A DNA stretch of 60,091 bases from an uncultured Alphaproteobacteria bacterium. GTDB lineage: Bacteria > Pseudomonadota > Alphaproteobacteria > Paracaedibacterales > CAIULA01. Location: contig CAIULA010000036.1 of assembly GCA_903899945.1 (NCBI GenBank), positions 1-60,091 of the forward strand. Reading direction: 5' to 3'. The position numbers and the translations under genes are program-made. The notes below the pieces were generated by a model, which was not told the DNA's origin, searched no databases, and was given only the letters and a program-made list of their open reading frames with translations. Below are positions 26,863-37,878 of the stretch, in pieces; position 1 is the first letter of the stretch, and every line of letters begins with the position of its first letter.

Positions 26863-28592
26863 CTCTTTTTAGCTTTGGTTTTAACCGGCGCAGTAGAAGA
26901 GGCACGGTGCGTGATCAACATTTGCTGAGCAATGGAAAGAATATTACTCCAGGCCCAATAGATGACAAGACCTGCTGGGAATGATGCGAACAAGTATGTG
27001 AACATCAACGGCATGATCAACATGATTTTCGCTTGAGTTGCGTCAACGGGCTGAGGATTCAGGCGTTGTTGAAGGATCATGGTTGCTCCCATCAAAAGAG
27101 GCAAGGCACCAATCGTTAAGAATGAAGGCGCATCCCACGGCAGCAGTCCAAACAAGTTAAAGAAACTGGTGGGGTCTGGCGCTGAAAGATCATGAATCCA
27201 ACCAAAAAACGGTGCATGGCGCATTTCAATGGTTACAAAAAATACTTTGTATAAGCAGAAAAATATAGGAGCCTGAATCAGCATTGGCAAACATCCGGAC
27301 ATTGGATTGATCTTTTCTCGTTTATAAAGCTCCATCAGTTCTTGATTCATGCGCATTTTATCATTCGCATATTTTTGCTTAATCTTTTCCATTTGTGGTT
27401 GCATAATTTTCATACGCGCCATGGAATTAAAGGATTTATTGGCTAATGGATAAAATAGAATCTTAACAAAAACTGTTAGTACCAAAATAGCAACGCCCAA
27501 ATTTCCTAAAAGCTGATGCAAAAATTCCAAAACATAAAATAATGGCTTTGTTACAAAGTAAAACCAACCAAAATCAACGGCCAAATCAAAGCGTTTAAAC
27601 CCCTGTTTTTCTTCATAAGCATCAAGCAACCTAAGGACTTTTGCACCTGAAAAGAGATATTGTTTGTAATCAAGTGACGCGCCTGGTTTTAAAACGTGTT
27701 CACCGTTATTGATTTCAGCGCGATACATTTCAGCTTCTGTTCCGCTAAAACGTGTTTGAACGGATAAACTCTGATCTGAAACCAAAGCAACAAGCCAATA
27801 TTTGTCGGTAAATCCAACCCAACCGCCTGTTGAGGTTTGAATGACTTCTTTTTCTTTAATAAGTTTCGAATAGTCGAATTCTTTAAGGCGATCCTGGACC
27901 ACACCAATAGCACCCTCATGCAAGATATAGTATCCGCTGGTTTGAGGAGTTCCAACTCTTGTGATTCTACCATAGGGCTGCAGCTTAATTTCTTCATGGC
28001 CGCTGTTCACAACTTTGTCGTTTATGGTGAAAAGATAGTTCTCATCAACCGAAAAGGTTCTTTCAAAACGAAGGCCGGCACCGTTGTCAAAAGTTAAAGT
28101 GACCGGATGCTCACAGGTCAGCGTTACTGCTGTTATATTTGCGTCTCCTTTAACTTTCCAAACCGTATTTGCACCAGGAAGCTTACCTTGACCCTGCCAT
28201 CCAAAATCCGCGAAATAAGCCCCTTTCGTGTTTTGTGGACTGAGTAACATAATTTCTGAACTTTTCGGATCTGTTGTTTCATGATATTCAGCAAGTGTTA
28301 TATCGTCTAAGCGGGCACCCTTTAAATTAATGGAACCGTGTAATTTTGGAGTTTGAATGATGATTCTTGATTCTGTCAAAAGTGCTTGAGAACGATCGAC
28401 TACTTTAGAAACTTCAAAAGCTGGACCTGAGTCCTTATCAGCAGTAATTGCGGAATTTAACGACGTGTTTTTTGCAATTTCAGCATGGTGGATGGCTTCG
28501 GCGTATTTAGGTTTTTCGTAAAAGAAATTAAATCCAATTAAAATTGCAAGTGACAAACCAATAGCTACGACCAGATTCCGTTGCTCAGACAT
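26859..28592 (-). CDS. yidC: Membrane protein insertase YidC
   Basis: The 577-residue protein has an N-terminal membrane helix (about 7-24), a large periplasmic beta-rich domain (about 55-345), then the conserved Oxa1-type core with five helices. NPMSGCLPMLIQAPIFFCLYKVFF and FASFPAGLVIYWAWSNILSIAQQ are diagnostic. It inserts and folds inner-membrane proteins, alone or with SecYEG. The very basic tail (KTKAKKR) suits ribosome contact. Confidence 0.97.
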   Translation of the reverse strand: MSEQRNLVVAIGLSLAILIGFNFFYEKPKYAEAIHHAEIAKNTSLNSAITADKDSGPAFEVSKVVDRSQALLTESRIIIQTPKLHGSINLKGARLDDITLAEYHETTDPKSSEIMLLSPQNTKGAYFADFGWQGQGKLPGANTVWKVKGDANITAVTLTCEHPVTLTFDNGAGLRFERTFSVDENYLFTINDKVVNSGHEEIKLQPYGRITRVGTPQTSGYYILHEGAIGVVQDRLKEFDYSKLIKEKEVIQTSTGGWVGFTDKYWLVALVSDQSLSVQTRFSGTEAEMYRAEINNGEHVLKPGASLDYKQYLFSGAKVLRLLDAYEEKQGFKRFDLAVDFGWFYFVTKPLFYVLEFLHQLLGNLGVAILVLTVFVKILFYPLANKSFNSMARMKIMQPQMEKIKQKYANDKMRMNQELMELYKREKINPMSGCLPMLIQAPIFFCLYKVFFVTIEMRHAPFFGWIHDLSAPDPTSFFNLFGLLPWDAPSFLTIGALPLLMGATMILQQRLNPQPVDATQAKIMLIMPLMFTYLFASFPAGLVIYWAWSNILSIAQQMLITHRASSTAPVKTKAKKR

Positions 28593-28607
28593 AAAAGATA
28601 ACCTTAA

Positions 28608-28898
28608 TTAATTTGAAGAGTTTAAAGTAGGATGAGAGGGGATGGGTTTATTTGCTGGTTTTGGCATAGGAACTGGATCATAGCCCCAACTTGAACCAAT
28701 CTGCTCTGCGATTTTTTCATATGGGTGGCAGCGAGCTAAACGCTTCAATGTTAACCACAACCCCTTTGCTAAGCCGTGAAATTCGATAGAGGTAATGGCA
28801 TATCTTGAGCAAGTAGGCTCAAACCGACATCCAGGAGACAGAAAAGGCGATATAAGCCAACGATAACAATGTATTAAAGCAATAATTAACCGCGCCAT
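28608..28898 (-). CDS. yidD: Membrane protein insertion efficiency factor YidD
   Basis: The 96-residue protein has the family core YRWLISPFLSPGCRFEPTCSRYAI with its two conserved cysteines, and the C-terminal RLARCHPYEK region variant. YidD is a small membrane-associated protein that assists YidC. It sits 15 bases upstream of yidC and 10 bases behind rnpA. Confidence 0.95.
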   Translation of the reverse strand: MARLIIALIHCYRWLISPFLSPGCRFEPTCSRYAITSIEFHGLAKGLWLTLKRLARCHPYEKIAEQIGSSWGYDPVPMPKPANKPIPSHPTLNSSN

Positions 28899-28908
28899 AC
28901 ATCTCTCC

Positions 28909-29301
28909 TTAACATGTTGTAAACTTACTTTTTGTCGAAACGACCAGCCTCAAACAACGCTCTATCCCAAAATCCAAATCCGCAGAGAGCTTAGAAAAAT
29001 CAGCGCCTACAGTTGATGTAAGAGCAATAAAGACAAAATCAATATTTCCCTCAAAAGAATCTGGAACTTTTTTTTCCAGATGCTGATCTACCCAAGCTTT
29101 TAAGCGACGTTTTGCACGATTTCTATAAACAGCATTTCCAACACGTCTGCTTGCTGTAAATCCTGCCCTAATTTCTAACGGTTGATCTGTGTTTTTTGCC
29201 AAATAACGACATTGAACGATAACTGTTTGAGTCTTTGTGACAGTTTTTGCCTCTGCCACCCGCAAATAATCTGCTCTTTTTTTTATACGGGTTAGAGGCA
29301 T
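28909..29301 (-). CDS. rnpA: Ribonuclease P protein component
   Basis: The 130-residue basic protein has GFTASRRVGNAVYRNRAKRRLKAWV, matching the RNR signature that contacts the P RNA. It processes the 5' end of precursor tRNA together with the catalytic RNA. The start is 12 bases after the rpmH stop, and the rpmH-rnpA pair is nearly universal. Confidence 0.95.
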   Translation of the reverse strand: MPLTRIKKRADYLRVAEAKTVTKTQTVIVQCRYLAKNTDQPLEIRAGFTASRRVGNAVYRNRAKRRLKAWVDQHLEKKVPDSFEGNIDFVFIALTSTVGADFSKLSADLDFGIERCLRLVVSTKSKFTTC

Positions 29302-29313
29302 TCGTAAAAAACT

Positions 29314-29448
29314 TTAGGCAGAAAGTCTTCTGCGCCCCTTTGCACGACGAGCCACAATAACACGACGTCCGCCAACGGTTGCCATACGCGCACGGAAACC
29401 ATGACGACGTTTTCTAACGATTTTGCTGGGTTGATACGTTCTTTTCAC
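29314..29448 (-). CDS. rpmH: 50S ribosomal protein L34
   Basis: The 44-residue, highly basic protein starts [19 protein letters not shown] and continues with the conserved GGRRVI-ARRAKGR segment. Translation begins at GTG 29448. The gene is short enough to be missed by length-filtered gene calling but is unambiguous. It leads the rnpA-yidD-yidC-engB run. Confidence 0.95.
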   Translation of the reverse strand: MKRTYQPSKIVRKRRHGFRARMATVGGRRVIVARRAKGRRRLSA

Positions 29449-29618
29449 TTCATGTACCTTTTAAACTTGCTTGATATATTTTTACCACTTGTATTTTCAG
29501 TTTTTATAACACATAACCGACGCGCTGGGAATAAAAAACTGTAGATTAAAAATTGATATCCGTGCTAAGGATTTAGAGTCCGTTCTTCACAAGACAATAT
29601 AACAAAAGGCTTTATCCA

Positions 29619-30437
29619 TTGTTATCCAATCATAAACTTTGGCTTGTTGATGCATTCACAGGCGTTCCTTTTAAGGGAAATCCGGCAGGTGTTTGTGTTT
29701 TGGATAGATTTCCTGATGCCAAAGTGATGCAAAAAATAGCTGCAGAACTAAATTGGTCTGAAACGACTTTTGTCAGGCAAAAATCAGAGCATCATTTTCA
29801 TATTCGTTGGTTTTCTCCGCGTGATGAAGCGCCACTTTGCGGACACGCAACACTTGCGGCTGCTCATATTTTGTGGGAACAACAAAAAACGAAATGCGAT
29901 TTAATCACTTTTGAATCCATGGGTGGGCCTTTAACAGCTCAAAAAAAGGGAGAATGGATTACTTTAAACTTTCCCGCGAGAGAGGTTTATCCTTGCCCTA
30001 TGCCGGAGTTTTTGACAGATGCTTTGGGCGATGTAGTCATAGAGTCCGTTTATAAAGATGATATTCTTTATCTTGTCGTTCTTAGGGATGTTGAGAGCGT
30101 GGTGAATCTAGAACCTAACTTATCACTTATTGAAAAAATACCGTGTCGAGCTGTGATTGTTACGGCTTTGGGTGAAAAGCCTTACGATTTTGTTTCTCGT
30201 TATTTTGCCCCTAGTGTTGGTATTCCCGAAGACCCTGTTTGCGGTTCCGCTCATTGCAGGCTTGCGCCTTTCTGGTATAAAAGTCTTGAGAAAAATGAGT
30301 TTCTTGCCTATCAAGCTTCAAAACGAGGGGGAGTTTTAAGAGTTGGTTTTCAAGGAGAACGCGTGACTCTTTCAGGGCAAGCGGTTACGATATGTGAGGG
30401 AATATTTTTAAAACCTTTTGAAAGAATGCGCGGATGA
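29619..30437 (+). CDS. PhzF-family isomerase/epimerase
   Basis: The 272-residue protein starts at TTG. FTGVPFKGNPAGVCVLD, NWSETTFV, IRWFSPRDEAPLCGHATLAAAHIL and PEDPVCGSAHCRLAPFW are hallmarks of the PhzF fold, including the conserved catalytic Glu in SETTF. PhzF proper isomerises a phenazine intermediate, but there is no phenazine pathway here. Most members are uncharacterised isomerases. The stop overlaps plsC by 4 bases. Confidence 0.88.
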   Translation: MLSNHKLWLVDAFTGVPFKGNPAGVCVLDRFPDAKVMQKIAAELNWSETTFVRQKSEHHFHIRWFSPRDEAPLCGHATLAAAHILWEQQKTKCDLITFESMGGPLTAQKKGEWITLNFPAREVYPCPMPEFLTDALGDVVIESVYKDDILYLVVLRDVESVVNLEPNLSLIEKIPCRAVIVTALGEKPYDFVSRYFAPSVGIPEDPVCGSAHCRLAPFWYKSLEKNEFLAYQASKRGGVLRVGFQGERVTLSGQAVTICEGIFLKPFERMRG

Positions 30438-31156
30438 CTCTGATTCGATCTGTATTATTTGACCTTATCTTTTACGTGTGGACATTTTTTTATCTGTTGA
30501 TATTGGCGCCAATTATGTTTCTTTTCCCAAGATCCGTTACCATGCGTATATTCACCTTTTGGGCAAAGGTGAACTTAATGGGGTTAAAACACATTATCGG
30601 CTTGGATTATAAAATTGAAGGGATTGAGAATTTAAAAGCTGCTACTGAACAGGGTCCGTGCATTATTGCCTGCAAGCATCAATCCGCTTGGGAGACGATT
30701 ATTTTTGCTATTTTATTAGATAAGTTCCAAATTGTTTTAAAGCGTCAATTGATGTATGTGCCGCTTTTTGGTCTGTATTTAAGAAAGCTAACTTCGATTG
30801 TGGTTGATAGGGACGCCGGCAGTCAAGCCATTAAGCAGCTCGTTCATCAAAGTCGTGGTGCGATCAAGAACGATCGTTCTATTCTCATTTTTCCAGAAGG
30901 AACTCGTGGCAAACCTGGGGAACCGGGGATTTATCAACCCGGTATTGCCGCGCTTTATCGTGATTTGAATGTGCCGGTTTTGCCAGTGGCTCTTAATTCT
31001 GGCGTTTTTTGGGGGCGTCGCAGTCCCATTAAAAAGCCAGGGACGATTATATTAAGATTTTTAAGGCCGATTCCACCGGGCTTATCCCGTCCAGATTTTA
31101 TAACTCGGCTGGAAGAAAGCATCGAGACGGCTTGTAAGAGTTTGCCGCTTTATTGA
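30434..31156 (+). CDS. plsC: 1-acyl-sn-glycerol-3-phosphate acyltransferase
   Basis: The 240-residue protein has an N-terminal hydrophobic segment (about 8-30), the acyltransferase motif KHQSAWET (HX4E rather than the usual HX4D) and the substrate-binding IFPEGTRGKPG motif, followed by PVLPVALNSG. It makes phosphatidic acid from lysophosphatidic acid, completing the route begun by PlsY, also in this window. The Glu in place of Asp is the only oddity. Confidence 0.92.
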   Translation: MTLIRSVLFDLIFYVWTFFYLLILAPIMFLFPRSVTMRIFTFWAKVNLMGLKHIIGLDYKIEGIENLKAATEQGPCIIACKHQSAWETIIFAILLDKFQIVLKRQLMYVPLFGLYLRKLTSIVVDRDAGSQAIKQLVHQSRGAIKNDRSILIFPEGTRGKPGEPGIYQPGIAALYRDLNVPVLPVALNSGVFWGRRSPIKKPGTIILRFLRPIPPGLSRPDFITRLEESIETACKSLPLY

Positions 31157-31280
31157 TAGGTGATGGAGGCGTATTGGTGGGAGAAAATCTTTAATCATTA
31201 TTTTACCCTATCCACGAATGTTTGCAAATGCTTCTAGATTTGCTACCATTAATTAAAATTTTATTAAAATGTAATGGTTG

Positions 31281-33674
31281 ATGGCGGGTTTTGATCTAGC
31301 CCTTTATATTCTTGGTTGCCTCGTTATTCTTGGCGTGTTTATCTATTTTTATAGGAAAAGTCGAAATCTTTACATAAAATTACAAGTTCTAACAGTAGAA
31401 AATTATGCTCAAAACATTCTTTTAAATAATTTAGCCAATGCTTGGTGTTATTGGTATGAAGGGGATAGTTTCTTAACGTGTTCAGTGTCGCTTCGTGAAA
31501 TATTACGTTTCGATCTAGATCAGCCCTTGCAAACTTCAGATCTTTGTAAAATTCTCGGAGAATCGAGTTTCAGCCCCTTTCAAAGAGCATTAACGCATCT
31601 TAGTGACTTTGGGGGGGACTTTATCCTGCAACTTCCAATATTTGAAGAGACCCAGTTTTTGGAGGTAAAGGGACGCTCTGTTTCTTGTGATTCTCTACCT
31701 TTACGTTATAGTCAATCGATTTCTAAGTCACGGCAAATGGTAATTCTGTGTTTTACTGATGCGACCGAGGTAGTTCATGAAAAAGGCTTGTATCAAGCCT
31801 ACCAAAAAGAACAAGATGAGGAAATTGAAATACTTCGAACGTTGGTAGATATTGCTCCGTTAGCTTTATGGCACAGGGATCCAAATGGCCGCATTCAGTA
31901 CTGTAATTTGGCCTATTCAGGAGCACTTGAGACCACTGTTCACAGGGTTATTGCAGAAAATAGAGAGTTAATCGATTCTCATTATCAGACCAGTACCTAT
32001 GATCTTTCAAGAAAGGCCCTTGAGTCAAAAAGAAAGCAGATTATTAGAACGCATCTTGTTGTTGCAGGGCAGCGTCGTTTTATGGAGATTGCAGAAATAC
32101 CTATTCCAGGCACTCACAAGACAGTTGGGTACGCAATGGATATAACCGAAATTGAAGAGGCTGAGCTAGAGTTATCCTTGCATATTAATGCCCATCAAGA
32201 AGTTTTGGATCAAATCTCTGCCCCTATAGCGATTTACGGAGCCGATACACGGATCAAATTTTTCAACCATGCTTATCGTAAAACTTTCGAATTAGATGAA
32301 GCTTGGCTTTATAGCAGACCTACGTTAGGGGAAATCTTAGAAAATCTACGAGAGAGGCGTTTTTTGCCGGAGTATCCTAATTTTCTGAATCACAAGCGCG
32401 CGAGACTAGATCTATTTAAAAATCTTTTGTATCCAATTCATGAAGTTTTAAATCAACCCAATGGACAAACTTTGCGCCTGGTCATTGCTCCTCATCCCTT
32501 AGGCGGACTTTTGTATTTATTTGACGACATTACCGATAAATTAACATTAGAGCGTGGGTACAATACGCTTGTTGCTGTTCAAAAAGAAACTCTTGATCAC
32601 CTTTATGAGGGTATTGTTGTGTTTGGCAGTGATAATCGTGTTCGTTTGTCGAATCCGGCTATGGGCAGAATTTGGCATTTGTCGGATGAAAAAAGGGCGG
32701 CGGATCTTCATATTAATGAGCTTTTAAAAAACGTCGCTCCACTTTTCAGTGATCCTAATGAAAGCAAACTATGGCGTAAACGAATGATGGATATTGTGAG
32801 TCTTCGTCAAAGTAGTCACGGGCAATTCAGGTTAGATCATGATCGTATGATTGAATATTCTTATATTCCTTTACCAGATGGTTCGCATTTGATGAGCTTT
32901 GTTGACGTATCAGATCGTTGGCGGTTTGAGCAGGCATTGCAAGAACGCACCCAAACCTTAGAAAGAGCCGACCGACTAAAATCCGATTTTATATCCCTTG
33001 TTTCATACGAATTAAAGTCACCTCTTAATACAATTGTTGGGTTCATTGAAATTCTGATCAATCAATATTTCGGCCAGCTGAATGAACGTCAGCTTGATTA
33101 TTGTCAAGGGATTGCCGATGCTTCGGATCGGTTGATGAATTTAATCAATGATATGTTAGATTTGGCGAATATAGAAGCAGGCAAACTGAATCTTGATTTT
33201 CAAGAGATTCAGCTTGATAAATTCCTAAATAGCCTTGTGGATCTTGTTTACAATCGTGCTTATGATCAGGGGCTTGAACTTATTATCGAAAACACAAGCA
33301 GTGTTAAAACAATCCAAGGAGATACTCGCAGATTAAAGCATGCGCTTTTTAATCTGTTGACGAATGCTATTAAATTTACCCCTACAGGAGGAAAAATAAT
33401 TTTAACCGTAGCTGATGATACAGAAAGGCCTGGTCATATTGTTATTGCAGTTAAAGATACAGGCGTTGGTATTAGTCCGAATGACCAAGAAAGGATTTTT
33501 GATTTGTTTCAGCATGGTACGATGACACAAAGCAATCAAATGGGAGCGGGCCTTGGGTTATCGCTTGTGAGAAGCTTAGTTGAGTTGCATGGTGGATTTG
33601 TATCTCTGGCTTCAGAGGCCAATGAAGGAACAATGATTGCTTGCCATCTGCCGATTACCCATTCAGAGGCTTGA
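31281..33674 (+). CDS. divL: DivL-like PAS sensor pseudokinase with Tyr at the phospho-acceptor position
   Basis: The protein has 797 residues from ATG 31281 (a TTG lies immediately before it). One N-terminal membrane helix (about 6-24) is followed by three to four PAS-like segments (about 40-165, 180-295, 305-420, 430-545). Next come a HisKA-type dimerisation helix and an HATPase_c domain (about 655-790) with NLLTNAIKFTPTGG, KDTGVGI and GAGLGLSLV. The H-box reads LVSYELKSPLNT: where histidine kinases have SHEL, the codon at 33006-33008 is TAC, giving Tyr576. A histidine kinase-like protein with Tyr here, N-terminal anchor and PAS array is the description of Caulobacter DivL, which senses DivK and controls the CckA-ChpT-CtrA relay. 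CtrA-type boxes elsewhere in the window fit this call. Confidence 0.85.
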   Translation: MAGFDLALYILGCLVILGVFIYFYRKSRNLYIKLQVLTVENYAQNILLNNLANAWCYWYEGDSFLTCSVSLREILRFDLDQPLQTSDLCKILGESSFSPFQRALTHLSDFGGDFILQLPIFEETQFLEVKGRSVSCDSLPLRYSQSISKSRQMVILCFTDATEVVHEKGLYQAYQKEQDEEIEILRTLVDIAPLALWHRDPNGRIQYCNLAYSGALETTVHRVIAENRELIDSHYQTSTYDLSRKALESKRKQIIRTHLVVAGQRRFMEIAEIPIPGTHKTVGYAMDITEIEEAELELSLHINAHQEVLDQISAPIAIYGADTRIKFFNHAYRKTFELDEAWLYSRPTLGEILENLRERRFLPEYPNFLNHKRARLDLFKNLLYPIHEVLNQPNGQTLRLVIAPHPLGGLLYLFDDITDKLTLERGYNTLVAVQKETLDHLYEGIVVFGSDNRVRLSNPAMGRIWHLSDEKRAADLHINELLKNVAPLFSDPNESKLWRKRMMDIVSLRQSSHGQFRLDHDRMIEYSYIPLPDGSHLMSFVDVSDRWRFEQALQERTQTLERADRLKSDFISLVSYELKSPLNTIVGFIEILINQYFGQLNERQLDYCQGIADASDRLMNLINDMLDLANIEAGKLNLDFQEIQLDKFLNSLVDLVYNRAYDQGLELIIENTSSVKTIQGDTRRLKHALFNLLTNAIKFTPTGGKIILTVADDTERPGHIVIAVKDTGVGISPNDQERIFDLFQHGTMTQSNQMGAGLGLSLVRSLVELHGGFVSLASEANEGTMIACHLPITHSEA

Positions 33675-33702
33675 GTGTTGGATATTCCCCACCCAAGGTT
33701 TC

Positions 33703-34557
33703 CTATATAACCAACGCCAAAAAAAGAAAAAAGAGATAGAAAATCGAATAGCTAAACAGGCTTAATGGGTTTTTATCAAAATAACAAACTGCAATCGCAA
33801 TACCAATGAAGCCTAATCCTAATGCTGATGCGATTCCTAAGTAAAGCGTATGCGCGATGTGAAAATAATAAGGCAGATAAGAGGATGCAACGGTTAAAAT
33901 CGTATAAATAAAAATCTGCTTTTTGGTGGCATTAATCCCCTTTACGCAGGGCAGCATTGGGATTTCAGCGCTTTTATAATCATCACTACACTGTAGGGAT
34001 AAGGCCCAAAAATGTGCAGGCGTCCAAAGGAAAATAATCAAAAATAACGTCCATGCTTCTATGGGGGCTGTTCCTGTGATGGCGGCCCAGCCAATAACTG
34101 GCGGCAAGGCTCCTGCAGCACCGCCAATCACTATGTTCTGGGGTGTACGAGATTTTAAAAGGGCTGTATAAAACACAACGTAATAAAAAATAGTAAAGGC
34201 TAACAGAGTTGCTGCCACTAAATTAACCGCAACCATCATCGTCAGAACGGAACCACATGCCATAATCATCCCAAACGCAAGGGCTGTGTCAGGATCAATG
34301 CGTCCTGCCGGAAGTGGGCGATTTTTGGTTCGTTTCATAAGGGCATCGCTATCTTTTTCCCACCACATATTTAAACAACCTGCAGCGCCGGCCCCAATGG
34401 CCAAACTTAAAATGGCTGAAAATCCAATAATGGGGTGAATCGTTCCAGGGGCAGTCAACATACCGCACAGACCTGTAAAGACCACAAGTGACATAACTCT
34501 TGGCTTAAGCAATTGCCAATAGTCTGAAACGCTGTTGTATAGGCAAACTGTTATCAT
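33703..34557 (-). CDS. ctaB: Protoheme IX farnesyltransferase (heme O synthase)
   Basis: The 284-residue UbiA-type membrane protein has about eight helices. The first Asp-rich motif is NMWWEKDSDALMKRTKNRPLP, as in all CtaB/CyoE proteins, and the second conserved loop is ALSLQCSDDYKSAEIPMLP. It farnesylates heme B for heme A/O oxidases. The ATG directly abuts the ctaD stop, so the ctaC-ctaD-ctaB order and translation are coupled. Confidence 0.95.
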   Translation of the reverse strand: MITVCLYNSVSDYWQLLKPRVMSLVVFTGLCGMLTAPGTIHPIIGFSAILSLAIGAGAAGCLNMWWEKDSDALMKRTKNRPLPAGRIDPDTALAFGMIMACGSVLTMMVAVNLVAATLLAFTIFYYVVFYTALLKSRTPQNIVIGGAAGALPPVIGWAAITGTAPIEAWTLFLIIFLWTPAHFWALSLQCSDDYKSAEIPMLPCVKGINATKKQIFIYTILTVASSYLPYYFHIAHTLYLGIASALGLGFIGIAIAVCYFDKNPLSLFSYSIFYLFFLFLALVI

Positions 34558-36920
<2,363 letters not shown>

Positions 36921-36990
36921 GGAGTTCCTTTAAATAAATCACTTCCAGTGTAATCAAAAAAGAGACGAGCAACAATAGGTTGTAATTTTC

Positions 36991-37758
36991 CTACTTCGGA
37001 AAAAACTCAGGACTTTTACCGTTTATATAATTATTAAACAAGCCAGCCCATTCGGATGTTACAATTCGCCAAGCAATAGGATTCTGACGATCTAAAGCAC
37101 CTAAAATTAGTTTAGAAACTTTTAAGGAAGCAATATGATAGTCGACAGGGTGCGCCGTTACATTCCAACCTATACCTTTGAATAGCCCTATTGATCTTGG
37201 CATATGAAAAGCTGAGGTTACTAATATCCATTTGTCCTCGGGTTTGGGCATGACAAGCTTATAACTATTGCTGGCATTATCGAGGGTATTTCTAGATTCA
37301 TTCTCATAGGTTACACGGGCTGGATCAATGCCCATCTCATCAAACAACTTTTTGGTAAGCTCTACCTCTATCGGTGCTCCGGTAAAAAGGATGGGGAGCC
37401 CTGGATAGCGACGTGCAAGAGCAATAAACTCAATCACTCTTCCGCCTGCTAGGTTGTAAATGGGGCGACCCTTAGATTGGCTTTCTAGTAATGAAAAATT
37501 ACCGCCTAATAAAATCAGTCCTTTTGCATTGCTTGGAAGGTCAATTTCTTGAGGGAATCTATGCTCCAACTGATAAAGCATAATTCTAGAAATCGGTGAG
37601 AGATGAATGATAAAAAAGGTAACAAGACTAAAAACCAGAAGCTTGTGCCTTTTTTTTCTGGAGTTTCTGAAATGAGCTATCCCAGCGAACAGAATCAGCA
37701 CGGCACATACTAAATCAAGATGGATAATGATACCAAACAAAAACTTAAGGAATAGCAT
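36991..37758 (-). CDS. YdcF/ElyC-type DUF218 membrane protein
   Basis: The 255-residue protein has two N-terminal membrane helices (about 7-27, 39-60), then a DUF218 domain with LILLGG, AGGRVIEFIALARRYPGLPILFTGAP, ENESRNTLDNASNSYKLV and WILVTSAFHMPRSIGLFK. ElyC/SanA/YdcF members are linked to envelope integrity and lipid carrier recycling, but no reaction is established for most. GGAG precedes the ATG. Confidence 0.85.
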   Translation of the reverse strand: MLFLKFLFGIIIHLDLVCAVLILFAGIAHFRNSRKKRHKLLVFSLVTFFIIHLSPISRIMLYQLEHRFPQEIDLPSNAKGLILLGGNFSLLESQSKGRPIYNLAGGRVIEFIALARRYPGLPILFTGAPIEVELTKKLFDEMGIDPARVTYENESRNTLDNASNSYKLVMPKPEDKWILVTSAFHMPRSIGLFKGIGWNVTAHPVDYHIASLKVSKLILGALDRQNPIAWRIVTSEWAGLFNNYINGKSPEFFPK

Positions 37759-37878
37759 TGCTTCTCCGGGGCAAATTTGAAAGCGTGTAGGAATGCTATT
37801 GAGCTTTTCAAAACTTTACAACAATTGTTTGTTCTTTTGCTCTCTTTCAATCCCTTCTTCCTTGATTTTCACCTGAAC

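Noticed and set aside
29612-29630. Two TTATCCA words near rpmH as DnaA boxes of an origin
   Set aside because: TTATCCATT and TTATCCAAT each deviate from TTATCCACA, lie partly inside the phzF-like coding start, and no dnaA gene or AT-rich unwinding repeats are seen. Alphaproteobacterial origins are usually not at rpmH.
31253-31267. TTAA-AATTTTA-TTAA just before divL as a CtrA box
   Set aside because: The spacer is all A/T and the site ends only 14 bases before the start codon, where it would block rather than drive expression. Chance is likely in such AT-rich DNA.
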